A stretch of 64,000 nucleotides of DNA, taken from contig NZ_JANHOH010000010.1 in the NCBI RefSeq assembly GCF_024498135.1, forward strand, positions 1 through 64,000, in the 5' to 3' direction. Each line of letters starts with the position of its first letter. Position 1 is the stretch's first letter. The position numbers and the translations under genes were made by a program. The notes under the pieces are model-generated. The model did no database searches and was not told the DNA's origin. It was given only the letters and a program-made list of their open reading frames with translations. Below, in pieces: positions 50,364-59,704 of the stretch. The DNA is from Mucilaginibacter aquariorum (lineage in GTDB: Bacteria > Bacteroidota > Bacteroidia > Sphingobacteriales > Sphingobacteriaceae).

Positions 50364-51557
50364 TTAATCTTCGTTAATAGCTTTAACACCCGGTAACTCT
50401 TTACCTTCCATATATTCAAGCAAAGCGCCACCACCTGTTGATACATAGCTAACATCGGCTGTCATATCAAACTTGGCTACAGCAGCAGCAGAGTCGCCGC
50501 CACCAATTAGTGAGAAAGCGCCATTGTCAGTTGCTTTAGCAACTGCTTCAGCTATAGCTTTGGTACCAACCAGGAATTTTTCCATTTCAAAAACACCCAT
50601 CGGGCCGTTCCAAAGTATGGTTTTTGATTCTTCAACAACTTTGCTGAACAGTGCAACCGTTTCCGGACCAATGTCTAAACCCATCCAGTTATCAGGGATC
50701 TCGCCGGTTTTGGCAATGTTTGTATTGGCATCGTTCGAAAAAGCATCGGCAATAACATTATCAACCGGTAATAACAGGTTAACACCTTTTTCTTTTGCTT
50801 TTTTCACCAGGCTCAATGCCAGGTCTAATTTATCAGCCTCAACTAATGATGTACCAATGTTGCCACCATCTGCTTTAGCAAATGTATAAGCCATACCACC
50901 TCCAATGATCAGGTTATCTACCTTATCTAGCAATTTTTCAATCAATTCTATTTTGTCAGATACTTTAGACCCACCCATAATAGCTGTGAATGGTTTTGCA
51001 GCATCATTCAATATTTTTTCGGCATTAGCTAATTCGGCACCCATCAGGTAACCAAATACCTTTGCATCAGGGAAAAACTGCGCTATAATAGCTGTTGAAG
51101 CATGTGCACGGTGCGCGGTACCAAAGGCATCATTCACGTATACATCGCCTAATTTTGATAGTTTTTCGGCAAATGCCTTATCGCCTTTTTCTTCTTCTTT
51201 GTAAAAACGAAGGTTCTCTAATAATAACACTTCACCTTTTTCAAGCTCTCTTGATTTCTGAACAGCATCTTCGCCTATACAATCATCAGCAAAATCTACA
51301 TGCTGGCCTAATAAATCGGCCAGGTGTGGTACAATGTGTTTTAAACTAAATTCTTCTGTAGGGCCGTTTTTAGGGCGACCTAAATGCGACATTAATATAA
51401 CGGCACCGCCATCTTTTAAAATCTTTTTAATGGTAGGTAAAGCCGCGGTCATACGGTTATCATCGGTAATATTGTAGTCCTTATCCAAAGGCACATTAAA
51501 ATCTACACGGATAAGCGCTCTTTTACCGTTAAAACTGATCTGATCTATTGTCTTCAT
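50364..51557 (-). CDS. pgk: Phosphoglycerate kinase
   Basis: The glycolytic ATP-generating step. It has 397 residues from the ATG at 51557; an in-frame start 57 bases upstream is not part of the family. VRVDFNVPLD-type N-terminus (ALIRVDFNVPLDKD), SHLGRPK, the substrate Arg region YVNDAFGTAHRAHAS, GGSKVSDKI and the C-terminal GGGDSAAA are all present. Located next to gapA, which precedes it in glycolysis, but separated by an acetyltransferase gene. Confidence 0.96.
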   Translation of the reverse strand: MKTIDQISFNGKRALIRVDFNVPLDKDYNITDDNRMTAALPTIKKILKDGGAVILMSHLGRPKNGPTEEFSLKHIVPHLADLLGQHVDFADDCIGEDAVQKSRELEKGEVLLLENLRFYKEEEKGDKAFAEKLSKLGDVYVNDAFGTAHRAHASTAIIAQFFPDAKVFGYLMGAELANAEKILNDAAKPFTAIMGGSKVSDKIELIEKLLDKVDNLIIGGGMAYTFAKADGGNIGTSLVEADKLDLALSLVKKAKEKGVNLLLPVDNVIADAFSNDANTNIAKTGEIPDNWMGLDIGPETVALFSKVVEESKTILWNGPMGVFEMEKFLVGTKAIAEAVAKATDNGAFSLIGGGDSAAAVAKFDMTADVSYVSTGGGALLEYMEGKELPGVKAINED

Positions 51558-51652
51558 GTGATGTTTTATAATTATGAACGGGGGCAAGTTGTCAAAATTT
51601 ATCCTAAAAGCCAACGTAAAAGTTAAAAAGGTGTTTGTTTTTACTTAAAACT

Positions 51653-52087
51653 TCATTGTATCTTAACATACATTACATAGTGGGGGCCTATACCAGGCAC
51701 CTCAAACTCAGGCGATACCACCTCGAAACCCACACCTAAATAAAATTGAAACGCCTTTTTACGGGCATTGCACCAAATGTAGTTTACCTTTTGCCCACGC
51801 AAGTAGGTTATTGCAAAATTCACCAAACGGTTGCCTAATCCTTTGCCCCTGTATTTTTCGGTAGTGGCCATGCCACGCAGCTGGTATGCCTTGCCTTTAA
51901 ACTCGCCATACGTTTGCGGATGAAAAGATGCGATGCAGGCCAGTTCATCATCCATATAAAAACCAAAATGAAAAGCCCCTTCCTGGTCATCGTTTGGGAA
52001 ACGGCATTCATCTAAGGTTAGTTTCCCTTCGCGTAATACCTCATTACGGATGGGCAGCACATCATCAACGGTTATAAATTTTATCAT
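51653..52087 (-). CDS. GNAT-family N-acetyltransferase
   Basis: A 144-residue GNAT protein. YQLRGMATTEKYRGKGLGNRLVNFAITYLR contains the acetyl-CoA pyrophosphate loop R/Q-x-x-G-x-G/A (RGKGLG), and FYLGVGFEVVSPEFEVPGIGPHYVMY closes the fold. Its start overlaps the gapA stop by one base (TAATG), so it is translationally coupled to gapA. Substrate unknown. Confidence 0.85.
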   Translation of the reverse strand: MIKFITVDDVLPIRNEVLREGKLTLDECRFPNDDQEGAFHFGFYMDDELACIASFHPQTYGEFKGKAYQLRGMATTEKYRGKGLGNRLVNFAITYLRGQKVNYIWCNARKKAFQFYLGVGFEVVSPEFEVPGIGPHYVMYVKIQ

Positions 52088-53082
52088 TATTTAAGCAGGC
52101 TTATTTTTTCAACCAGGTCTGCCAACCGGCTGGAGTAACCCATCTCATTATCGTACCAGCCCACAACTTTTACCAGACCGCCCACTATTGAAGTAAGCTG
52201 CGCATCAAAAATGCAGCTATGCGGGTTGTCCAATATATCTGTCGATACTATTGGATCCTCGGTGTACTCCAGCACATTTTTCATAGGGCCGTCTGCAGCG
52301 GTTTTAAAAGCCGCGTTTATTTCGGCTACGGTTGGTTGTTTATCCAAACTGCAGGTAAAATCGGTTAATGAGCCGTTTAGCACCGGTACACGTATACCTG
52401 CCCCACCCAACCTGCCCTCCAGGTGCGGAAAAATATTGGTGATAGCCTTGGCCGCACCTGTAGTTGTTGGGATAATAGATGCCGAAGCCGCCCTTGCCCT
52501 GCGCAGATCTTTATGCGGTGCATCGTGCAGGTTTTGGTCGCCGGTCATCGAATGCACTGTGGTGATATAACCATCCTTTATGCCCCAGTTTTCGTCCAGT
52601 ATCTTCACCATAGTAGCCACGTTATTGGTGGTGCACGATGCATTGGATAATATAGGCGAACGCAGGTCTACCTCTCCGTCATTCACGGCCAGTACAACGG
52701 TGGGTACGCTTTTATCGCCCGCAGGGGCAGATATAATTACCTGTTTAGCCCCGGCTGTAAGATGTTTTGTTGCACCATCGGCCGTTATAAATTTACCGGT
52801 TGATTCAATTACAAGGTCGATATTCAGATCCTCCCACGGTAATAATGCCGGGTCGGCCTGCTGCAGCACCTTTATTTTATTGCCGTTAATGTAAATATTA
52901 CCCTCATCGTGTGTTACCGTACCTTTAAAGCCACGGTGTACAGAATCATATTTAAAAAGATGGGCCAGTGTTGCAGTATCGGCCTGGTCATTTATAGCAA
53001 TAACTTCTATACCTGGTTTTGCAAGAATGGTTCTTAGAAATATACGGCCTATACGGCCAAAGCCGTTTATAGCAATCCTCAT
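52087..53082 (-). CDS. gap: Type I glyceraldehyde-3-phosphate dehydrogenase
   Basis: NAD-dependent oxidation of glyceraldehyde-3-phosphate. The 331-residue protein has GFGRIGR at 8-13, ND (residues 31-32, NAD preference), catalytic Cys150 in SCTTNN and His near 177 in TVHSMTGDQ, then RRARAAS for phosphate binding. SCTTNN replaces the usual SCTTNC and VHSMT replaces VHSYT, but the catalytic Cys and His are kept. It precedes a GNAT gene and pgk. Confidence 0.95.
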   Translation of the reverse strand: MRIAINGFGRIGRIFLRTILAKPGIEVIAINDQADTATLAHLFKYDSVHRGFKGTVTHDEGNIYINGNKIKVLQQADPALLPWEDLNIDLVIESTGKFITADGATKHLTAGAKQVIISAPAGDKSVPTVVLAVNDGEVDLRSPILSNASCTTNNVATMVKILDENWGIKDGYITTVHSMTGDQNLHDAPHKDLRRARAASASIIPTTTGAAKAITNIFPHLEGRLGGAGIRVPVLNGSLTDFTCSLDKQPTVAEINAAFKTAADGPMKNVLEYTEDPIVSTDILDNPHSCIFDAQLTSIVGGLVKVVGWYDNEMGYSSRLADLVEKISLLK

Positions 53083-53132
53083 TACATTTAAATTAAAGAT
53101 GCAAAATTAGCAAAATTAAACAGGTGCTAAAG

Positions 53133-54239
53133 CTATATAAACAGGTTACGTAATGATACGTTTTCTCGTTCTTTAGATCGCAGTAAAAAGGTTACTGCCC
53201 AGTTAAACAGTAGTGATATTGAAAATATGAGCACCATTAAATCGAAGTTACCCAAACCGGCAAACAATAATACCGTACTAATTAAAAGGATTTTGATGCC
53301 GCTTAAAATAAGGGTTGCCTGAAGGTGTGTGTAGCCAAGCCTTAACACACGGTGATGGATATGGTTGCGATCGGCTATAAAAGGTGATTTGCCGTTCAGC
53401 ACACGTAGTGTAAATACCCGCAGCGTGTCAAATATTGGCCCCATTAGTATGGCACATGTTAATGCCGGCGCCGAAATTATCTCGGGTGTTGTTATAGTAT
53501 TAGATTTATTTAATTCGATAAACCTTACGGCCATTATTGCCGATATAAGCCCTATTAGCAATGAACCAGCATCGCCCATAAAAATTTTTGCCGGGGTAAG
53601 GTTATAGCGTAAAAAACCAAATACGGCGCCTACTATAGTTAATGATACTACAGCCAGTTCGTAATGTTTCATGTAAATAAACAGTGCAGAGAATGTACCG
53701 TTCACAATAATACAGGTAGTACCTGCCAGCCCATCTATCCCATCGATGAGATTGAAGGCATTAATAATAAGGATGATAAACAGAATGGAAAGTATAGCGC
53801 TTGTGATATAGGAGATATCATAAACGCCAAATATGCCATACATGCTGGTAAAACGTATATCGCCTAAAATAACAAGTATAGTTGCAACTATAAATTGTAT
53901 CAGGAACTTTGTGCTGGAGTTTACGCCCGAAAGGTCATCTTTTAAACCCATTATAAACAAAACTATACTGGCAGTAAGCAGGTAGCTAATCGGTATGGTT
54001 TTATCAATAACGCTGAATAATAAAAGGGTGATGGTAAAACTTACGAATATGGCCACCCCGCCTAAACGTGGTATACCGTGATCGTGCTGTTTGCGAAAAT
54101 GACCAACGTCATCATATAAATGCCTTGTGCGGGCAACGTGTAATATTGAGGGGATAGATAACAGTGTTATCAGAATTGATAACGCTACCACTAACAAATA
54201 ATATAAAAAATAGTACGTACTTATATTTTCAAGCATCAA
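53133..54239 (-). CDS. WecA/MraY-family undecaprenyl-phosphate sugar-1-phosphate transferase
   Basis: A 368-residue inner-membrane enzyme with about eleven helices: HGIPRLGGVAIF, FIMGLKDDLSG (acidic pair), NLIDGIDGLAGT and KIFMGDAGSLLIG, and a HIHHRVLRLG histidine motif typical of WecA-like rather than MraY enzymes. It links GlcNAc-1-P (or a similar sugar) to undecaprenyl phosphate and initiates a surface polysaccharide. It lies next to a GT2 gene and divergent from the export genes. Confidence 0.9.
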   Translation of the reverse strand: MMLENISTYYFLYYLLVVALSILITLLSIPSILHVARTRHLYDDVGHFRKQHDHGIPRLGGVAIFVSFTITLLLFSVIDKTIPISYLLTASIVLFIMGLKDDLSGVNSSTKFLIQFIVATILVILGDIRFTSMYGIFGVYDISYITSAILSILFIILIINAFNLIDGIDGLAGTTCIIVNGTFSALFIYMKHYELAVVSLTIVGAVFGFLRYNLTPAKIFMGDAGSLLIGLISAIMAVRFIELNKSNTITTPEIISAPALTCAILMGPIFDTLRVFTLRVLNGKSPFIADRNHIHHRVLRLGYTHLQATLILSGIKILLISTVLLFAGLGNFDLMVLIFSISLLFNWAVTFLLRSKERENVSLRNLFI

Positions 54240-54297
54240 AGTTATATAATTGTCAGGGGGCCAGTTATATGGTGTAAATGTATCAATTTATTCAGAA

Positions 54298-55044
54298 TTA
54301 AAAAAACTGCTTAAGTTTTCTTAAAGGTTTGAATATCAGAGTTATAGGCGGGAATAATATTTTATTAATGTACATGGCCTTCACATCAAAAAATAAGGCT
54401 TTAATACGATTACTAATCCCGCTGTTACTAACTCCTCCTATGCTCATTTTAACCAATACTCTTTGTACGTAATAAACTGATAAATGGTTTAGGTGAATAA
54501 ATCTTAACATTAATTCGTAATCTGCAGCAGTGCCGAAGTCAAGGCTGTAATTCCCAAATTTATTAAACAGCTCTCTTTTACAGTAAAATGCCGGATGAGG
54601 CGGCATCCAGCCGTGGTTAAACATCCCTTTTTTGTATTGGCCCGTACGCCATTTACGACTAACGCTCCCATCCAATTTTATATAATCCAGGTCACCGTAA
54701 ACTATATCGGTATTATGATTTGTAAACGCCGTGGCTATATCGCTAAGAACGTGATCATCGGCAAAAAAATCATCGGCATTTAGTATGCCAATAACATCTC
54801 CCTGCGCCAGAGCTATCCCTTTATTCATGGCATCGTAGATTCCCCTATCAGGTTCTGAAACAAGAAATTGAATGTGCTTTTTATATTTTTCGATTATTGG
54901 AACAGTACCATCTGTTGAGCCGCCATCAATAATAATATACCCGATATCCTTATAATTTTGACTTATAACCGATTGTATACATCGCTCAATGGTTCTTTCG
55001 GCATTGTAAGAAACAGTTATTACAGATATTTTAAGTCCGGGCAC
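54298..55044 (-). CDS. Glycosyltransferase family 2
   Basis: A 248-residue GT-A enzyme: KISVITVSYNAERTIERCIQSVI, the nucleotide-sugar motif IIDGGSTDGT at 36-45, LNADD as DxD (about 90), and a conserved WRTGQYKKGMFNHGWMPPHPAFYC acceptor region. Likely extends the repeat unit started by the neighbouring WecA-like enzyme. Sugar specificity cannot be read from sequence. Confidence 0.88.
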   Translation of the reverse strand: MPGLKISVITVSYNAERTIERCIQSVISQNYKDIGYIIIDGGSTDGTVPIIEKYKKHIQFLVSEPDRGIYDAMNKGIALAQGDVIGILNADDFFADDHVLSDIATAFTNHNTDIVYGDLDYIKLDGSVSRKWRTGQYKKGMFNHGWMPPHPAFYCKRELFNKFGNYSLDFGTAADYELMLRFIHLNHLSVYYVQRVLVKMSIGGVSNSGISNRIKALFFDVKAMYINKILFPPITLIFKPLRKLKQFF

Positions 55045-55134
55045 TTTGGAAAAATACGTTTATTTAGGTGCAAAATATGTAAATTTGAAATCGTTGCCTA
55101 ATTTATTAATAACATTGTGTGGTAATTATTTGAT

Positions 55135-55914
55135 ATGCGTGCATTATATTTTATTTGTTTTGTTGGTATAATGATATTAGGCAGTTCGTGCTCCTATAAA
55201 CAAAACCAAATACTTTTCGAGAAAAAGGCGCCAATTGCCGATACCCTATCACAAACTGCAGCTACAATTAGCTATCACATACAACCGCAGGATATTTTAC
55301 AGATCAGGAATCTTCAAAACCTGAAGTATATTGTTGATGAGGCGCCCACCTCTAATTCATCAGTTAGCAATGGCGGTTCTGCATCCGGGCAGGGGCAAAC
55401 TTTCCAGGTGGAAGAAGATGGTACTGTTGCACTACCGGCCCTAGGGCATATACAGGTTGCGGGTTTAACACGTACACAGGCAACAAAACTAATTGAAGAC
55501 CTTTACCGTAAAAGCCTGTTAAAAGATCCTATAATTGAATTAAAGGTAATTAACTTAAAAGTAACTTTATTGGGCGAAGTAAAATCACCGGGTAATTTCC
55601 CTATTTTAAAAGACAATACAACTTTGGTAGAACTTATTGGACAAGCAGGGGGGTTAACTCCTGCAGCAAACGAGAAAAATATTAAAATTATACGGGGCAA
55701 AAATAAAACTCAAAACGTAACCGAAATTGATTTGAGTAATTTAAACTCGTTATCAGACCCCAGAACCTTATTGCAAAATGGCGATATAATTTATGTTGCC
55801 CAAAACAAACGCGCTATACGTACCGATAACTTACAAAACTTTAACACATGGGTGCAGCCTGCGCTGTTGCTGTTAAACACTGCGCTGATCATTTTTACCC
55901 TTAGCAGGCAATAA
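55135..55914 (+). CDS. Polysaccharide biosynthesis/export outer-membrane lipoprotein (Wza-like)
   Basis: A 259-residue lipoprotein with lipobox LGSSC (Cys19). The poly_export domain (YHIQPQDILQIRNLQNLKYIVDEAP, about 48-145) is followed by a SLBB domain (VTLLGEVKSPGNFPILKDNTTLVELIGQAGGLTPAAN, about 145-225) and a C-terminal hydrophobic segment WVQPALLLLNTALIIFTL. It forms the outer-membrane export channel. Its stop overlaps the start of the next gene, so they are coupled. Confidence 0.9.
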   Translation: MRALYFICFVGIMILGSSCSYKQNQILFEKKAPIADTLSQTAATISYHIQPQDILQIRNLQNLKYIVDEAPTSNSSVSNGGSASGQGQTFQVEEDGTVALPALGHIQVAGLTRTQATKLIEDLYRKSLLKDPIIELKVINLKVTLLGEVKSPGNFPILKDNTTLVELIGQAGGLTPAANEKNIKIIRGKNKTQNVTEIDLSNLNSLSDPRTLLQNGDIIYVAQNKRAIRTDNLQNFNTWVQPALLLLNTALIIFTLSRQ

Positions 55915-57503
55915 TGGAAGACGAAAAGATCATAAAAAAATTACCGAACCAGGAAATTGACTATTTTAAAATAGGTAAAATATTATTAAGCCGTTGGTAC
56001 TGGATAGCAGGTTCCCTTTTTATATTCATACTGTGGTCATATGTTTATTTGTGGTACACACCCAAAACATTTGCAACATCCGGCACAATGAAACTGGAAG
56101 AAAAAAAGTCGGAGATATCAGACCTCGTAAATGTAATGAGCACTTCTGACAGGGGGCCTTCAAAAATACAAAGCGAAACATCGGTAATACAAAGCCCCAC
56201 GGTTATTTTAAGTGCCATTAAAGACCTTGATTACGACATTAGCTTTTATATAGAAGGCCGTGTACGCACAAGTGAGGTATATCCCCTAAAACCGCTTGAT
56301 ATACAAACCATACAGTTTGATAGTTTAAATTTTTACCGCGATATAATAACTTTTAAAGCCCTTAATAAAAACAGCTTTAACCTTTCCTATAAAGCAGGCG
56401 CTAAAGAGGTTTCCAAATCCTATAAATACAATACCCCAATTACCGTTGGGCCTACTACATTTAGCATAAAACCTACTGATTATATAGGCGACAACACCTT
56501 ATATCTTTTTAAATTTAATATCCCCGAAGATTTTATTGGCCGTGTAAGAGGCGGTTTACGTACCAGCGAAATGGTAAAAAACTCTAACATACTTTTATTG
56601 CAACAAACCGATGCAAACCCACAGTTTGCTGCCGATGTGTTAAACGCGATAATGAAGGAGTATTTAATATACGACCGAAACCGCAAAACACAATCGGCCA
56701 GCCAAATGATCAATTTTATTGATGATCAGTTAAAGTATCTGTCAGGTGCGGTAAAGGGTTCAGAAAAATCTATTCTGGAATTTAAGCAGAAAAATAAATT
56801 AATGGAGGTTAGCTCTTCTGCCGAAACAGCTTTATCCAAGGCAAAGGATATAGAATCGCAGCAAGCTATATTAAAGCTACAGCTAATAGCTATTGAGCAG
56901 TTAAGGGATCAGATAGATAAAGAAAAAAACAACGTAAACCTTAATTTTAACGCCGGTAGCGGTATTGACCCCGCACTAACTACTTTAATAGAAAGGCTTG
57001 ATAACTTACTTAACCAGCGTTATGAGTTATTAAAAACGTATAACTACAATTCGCAACCCATACAGGATATTAACCGCTCTATCTTACAGCTAAAAGGCAA
57101 TGCTTTAAACAGCATTAACGCTACCTACACAACTGTAAAACGAAACCTGGATTATTTAACATCGCAATTAGCGGTGGTTAATAAACAAATATCTATTTTC
57201 CCGGTTGCCGAGCGTGATCTCATCGCCCTAAACCGCCCCTATGAGGTAAATGAAAAGGTTTTATCATTTTTATCAGAGAAAAAACTTTCGGCCCAGATAA
57301 GCCGTGCGGGCATACTGCCTGGTGCAACAATTATTGAGAAAGCCCAGGCTAACTTTTCTCCCATATCACCGGATGAGCATGGCATTCGCCGCTCGGCAAT
57401 GATGTTTGGTTTAGCTGCAGGCCTTGGCCTGATCATTTTAATACGGTTACTAAACCCCTATATTTATGATAAAGAAACATTTTCAATATCATTGTATATA
57501 TGA
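55914..57503 (+). CDS. Wzz/GNVR polysaccharide co-polymerase, without tyrosine-kinase domain
   Basis: A 529-residue inner-membrane protein: cytoplasmic N-tail, TM1 (about 31-52), large periplasmic coiled-coil region (about 230-440), and TM2 (RRSAMMFGLAAGLGLIILIRLL). It then ends at ...NPYIYDKETFSISLYI. In related proteins the YDKET stretch leads into a cytoplasmic BY-kinase domain of about 250 residues, which is absent here. The end looks like an abrupt truncation (see the remnant at 57473-57574). Regulates chain length with the Wza-like partner. Confidence 0.85.
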   Translation: MEDEKIIKKLPNQEIDYFKIGKILLSRWYWIAGSLFIFILWSYVYLWYTPKTFATSGTMKLEEKKSEISDLVNVMSTSDRGPSKIQSETSVIQSPTVILSAIKDLDYDISFYIEGRVRTSEVYPLKPLDIQTIQFDSLNFYRDIITFKALNKNSFNLSYKAGAKEVSKSYKYNTPITVGPTTFSIKPTDYIGDNTLYLFKFNIPEDFIGRVRGGLRTSEMVKNSNILLLQQTDANPQFAADVLNAIMKEYLIYDRNRKTQSASQMINFIDDQLKYLSGAVKGSEKSILEFKQKNKLMEVSSSAETALSKAKDIESQQAILKLQLIAIEQLRDQIDKEKNNVNLNFNAGSGIDPALTTLIERLDNLLNQRYELLKTYNYNSQPIQDINRSILQLKGNALNSINATYTTVKRNLDYLTSQLAVVNKQISIFPVAERDLIALNRPYEVNEKVLSFLSEKKLSAQISRAGILPGATIIEKAQANFSPISPDEHGIRRSAMMFGLAAGLGLIILIRLLNPYIYDKETFSISLYI

Positions 57504-57574
57504 TCATTGCAATAAGCTTATATTATTACACCCGTTACCAGGATAAAGCCATTTCTGTAAATGCAAAAAACTGA
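57473..57574 (+). pseudogene. 3' remnant of a membrane-protein gene
   Basis: In the frame one base off from the co-polymerase, a run from 57473 reads RNIFNIIVYMIIAISLYYY and then TRYQDKAISVNAKN to a TGA at 57572-57574. It looks like the last transmembrane helix and basic tail of a polytopic protein such as a flippase or polymerase. Its stop lies 14 bases inside wcaF, as co-translated genes often do. Best explained as a deletion that fused the co-polymerase gene to the 3' end of a lost gene. Confidence 0.5.
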
Positions 57575-58112
57575 TCTTTCTATATATAATAATCACCCTT
57601 ATCATCCCGGCGCCGGTGCTATAAAACGTGCTTTATGGTATTACGTTAATACTATATTTTTCAGATCGGGTTTATTGCCGGTGAGCGCGTTCAAAGTGTT
57701 TTTATTACGTTTATTTGGTGCTCAGGTTGGTAAGGGTGTAGTTATAAAACCGGGCGTAAACATTAAATATGCCTGGCACTTAAAAATTGGCAACCATACA
57801 TGGATCGGTGAACGGGTTTGGATAGATAACCTTTTATTGGTTACCATAGGCAGCAATGTATGCATATCACAGGGCGCTATTTTGCAAACCGGTAGCCATA
57901 ATTATAAAAAAACATCGTTTGATCTGATAACAGGCAGCATTATACTGGAAGACGGTGTATGGATGGGCTGTGGCGCTATTATTAACCAGGGCATTACCGC
58001 GGGCTCGCACGCTCTGCTAACCAGTGGGTCCGTGGTCAATAAAAATATGGAGCCTTATTATATTTACCAGGGTAACCCGGCGGTCAAGGTTCGCCTGCGC
58101 ACTATTGAATAA
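57561..58112 (+). CDS. WcaF-like hexapeptide acetyltransferase
   Basis: A 183-residue left-handed beta-helix O-acetyltransferase of the colanic-acid WcaF type: GAGAIKRALWYYVNTIFFRSGLLP, VIKPGVNIKYAWHLKIGNHTWIGERVWIDN (hexapeptide repeats), catalytic His in LQTGSHNY, and CGAIINQGITAGSHALLTSGSVV. It probably acetylates a sugar of the exopolysaccharide. It overlaps the remnant upstream and precedes the membrane-protein gene by 11 bp. Confidence 0.9.
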   Translation: MQKTDLSIYNNHPYHPGAGAIKRALWYYVNTIFFRSGLLPVSAFKVFLLRLFGAQVGKGVVIKPGVNIKYAWHLKIGNHTWIGERVWIDNLLLVTIGSNVCISQGAILQTGSHNYKKTSFDLITGSIILEDGVWMGCGAIINQGITAGSHALLTSGSVVNKNMEPYYIYQGNPAVKVRLRTIE

Positions 58113-58123
58113 CAATATCTACT

Positions 58124-59704
58124 ATGCCCAACAATACTAAGCCAATACATAAAACTATCCTGTTCGCTCTATTTACTATAGTTACTATTTTGGGCATATT
58201 GGTAATTATAACCCCTGCAGCTATCTTTCCCGATGCAAGCTGGGGCTTCCAGGTTTTACGGTCAATGCAAATGGGTGGCAGTTTCAATATCCTCACCAAG
58301 CCCGATCAACAGAACATAGCGCTAAATAGCACTGAGTTTATATCGTGGTGGTCGCCGGGCCAATATTTGGTTCCTTACCTTTTCAAGGCATTGCTGGGGT
58401 TAAATACGGGTCAGGCTGCTGCTGTTACTACTGCCCTTTGCCAAATATTGGGTCTCACAGGTTTTTATCTGTTCTTTAAAAAAGCTGGCTTTACACCAAT
58501 TATCAGCGCTTTAAGTCTACTTGTTATTATTTGCCAGCAGGCGTTTTTCACTCCTTACATTTTCTATATAGGCGGCGAAACGCTGCTGTTCGCTTTTGCA
58601 GGCTGGTTCTTATATGGCTGCCTTGTGTTTGATAAGCCTGATTGGAAGCTTGTTTTGTTTGTACTGCTTTCTGGTTGGATAGGCTTCATCTGCAAATCAT
58701 CATTTATATGGATCTATTTTGCAGGGCTTTTATTTATATGGCTGCAGGTCTCTAAAGGATTAAAAGGGATAAAAAGCTGGATCTTAAAAGGTTTTTGGGT
58801 GGGGGTACCTGCGGCTATTTCCGTAGCTGTTATTGTTTTAGCATACTTATCTAAAGGTGTTAATCCGTCTTCCGGCTCAAACGGTATCGATATTAGCTTA
58901 AAAACCCTTGCATTCCCTATAGCATCACCAATACTTTCAGGTTTTTCTGTAGATGACCTGGTGAACGGCTTTATATTTCATAATGATAGTCCCATTTTAT
59001 CGCCCACATGGGCTATATCCATTATTTTGCTATTGGCAGTTTTAAGCGCTGTACTTATTTACGCGATATGCGCCTACGTACCAAACAAAAATTACAGATC
59101 GATCCTGATCCTGGTTTACGGTGTATCCTTAATATTTTTTAGTTCGGCATTTATGCGCAAATTGGATATCTCTTACGAGGCCAGGCACTTCAGGATAGTT
59201 GGCTTACTAATAATACCGGGTACATTATACCTGTTTAGCCGCTATAAACTAGTATGTCAGTTGATATTCGGACTGGCAATTCTATTTATCGCTTTTTTTA
59301 CCGTGGAATTTTATCTAAAAGGATATTACGGCCTAAAAAATCTTACTGCCTACGGGACATCGGGCGTTGGCCAACAGTTTATAGATCAGCAAAGTCTCAA
59401 TTACATTAAACTACTTGATGATAAGCATAAGGACGCCATCTTTGTATTTTTTAGCCCCGATCTTGGGTTAGAGATCCGGCATAACCGGGTTATCACGCTA
59501 CCCGAGCTGAATAAGGACATCAATATAGACTTTAACGAATACCTGCACAAAGGCCATGCAGGTCCATTATACATATTAATGCCCTCATACTATATCGGTA
59601 TAAGGGCAAATGTGATTCTCAAATCTTTTCCCGGTTATAAGGGGTTTTCGCTTAAAGAGCTAAGCGATAATTATGTGCTGTACTTTGCTACAGAGGCCCG
59701 TTAA
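58124..59704 (+). CDS. Multi-pass membrane protein, PMT/ArnT-like
   Basis: A 526-residue protein with about eleven hydrophobic segments and a periplasmic C-terminal domain (about 410-526). The layout, an early loop with conserved acidic/aromatic residues (FPDASWGFQVLRSM), resembles dolichyl-phosphate-mannose or ArnT-like sugar transferases, but no diagnostic motif is certain. It could modify the polysaccharide or be an unrelated polytopic protein. The stop codon abuts the convergent obg stop with no intervening base. Confidence 0.6.
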   Translation: MPNNTKPIHKTILFALFTIVTILGILVIITPAAIFPDASWGFQVLRSMQMGGSFNILTKPDQQNIALNSTEFISWWSPGQYLVPYLFKALLGLNTGQAAAVTTALCQILGLTGFYLFFKKAGFTPIISALSLLVIICQQAFFTPYIFYIGGETLLFAFAGWFLYGCLVFDKPDWKLVLFVLLSGWIGFICKSSFIWIYFAGLLFIWLQVSKGLKGIKSWILKGFWVGVPAAISVAVIVLAYLSKGVNPSSGSNGIDISLKTLAFPIASPILSGFSVDDLVNGFIFHNDSPILSPTWAISIILLLAVLSAVLIYAICAYVPNKNYRSILILVYGVSLIFFSSAFMRKLDISYEARHFRIVGLLIIPGTLYLFSRYKLVCQLIFGLAILFIAFFTVEFYLKGYYGLKNLTAYGTSGVGQQFIDQQSLNYIKLLDDKHKDAIFVFFSPDLGLEIRHNRVITLPELNKDINIDFNEYLHKGHAGPLYILMPSYYIGIRANVILKSFPGYKGFSLKELSDNYVLYFATEAR

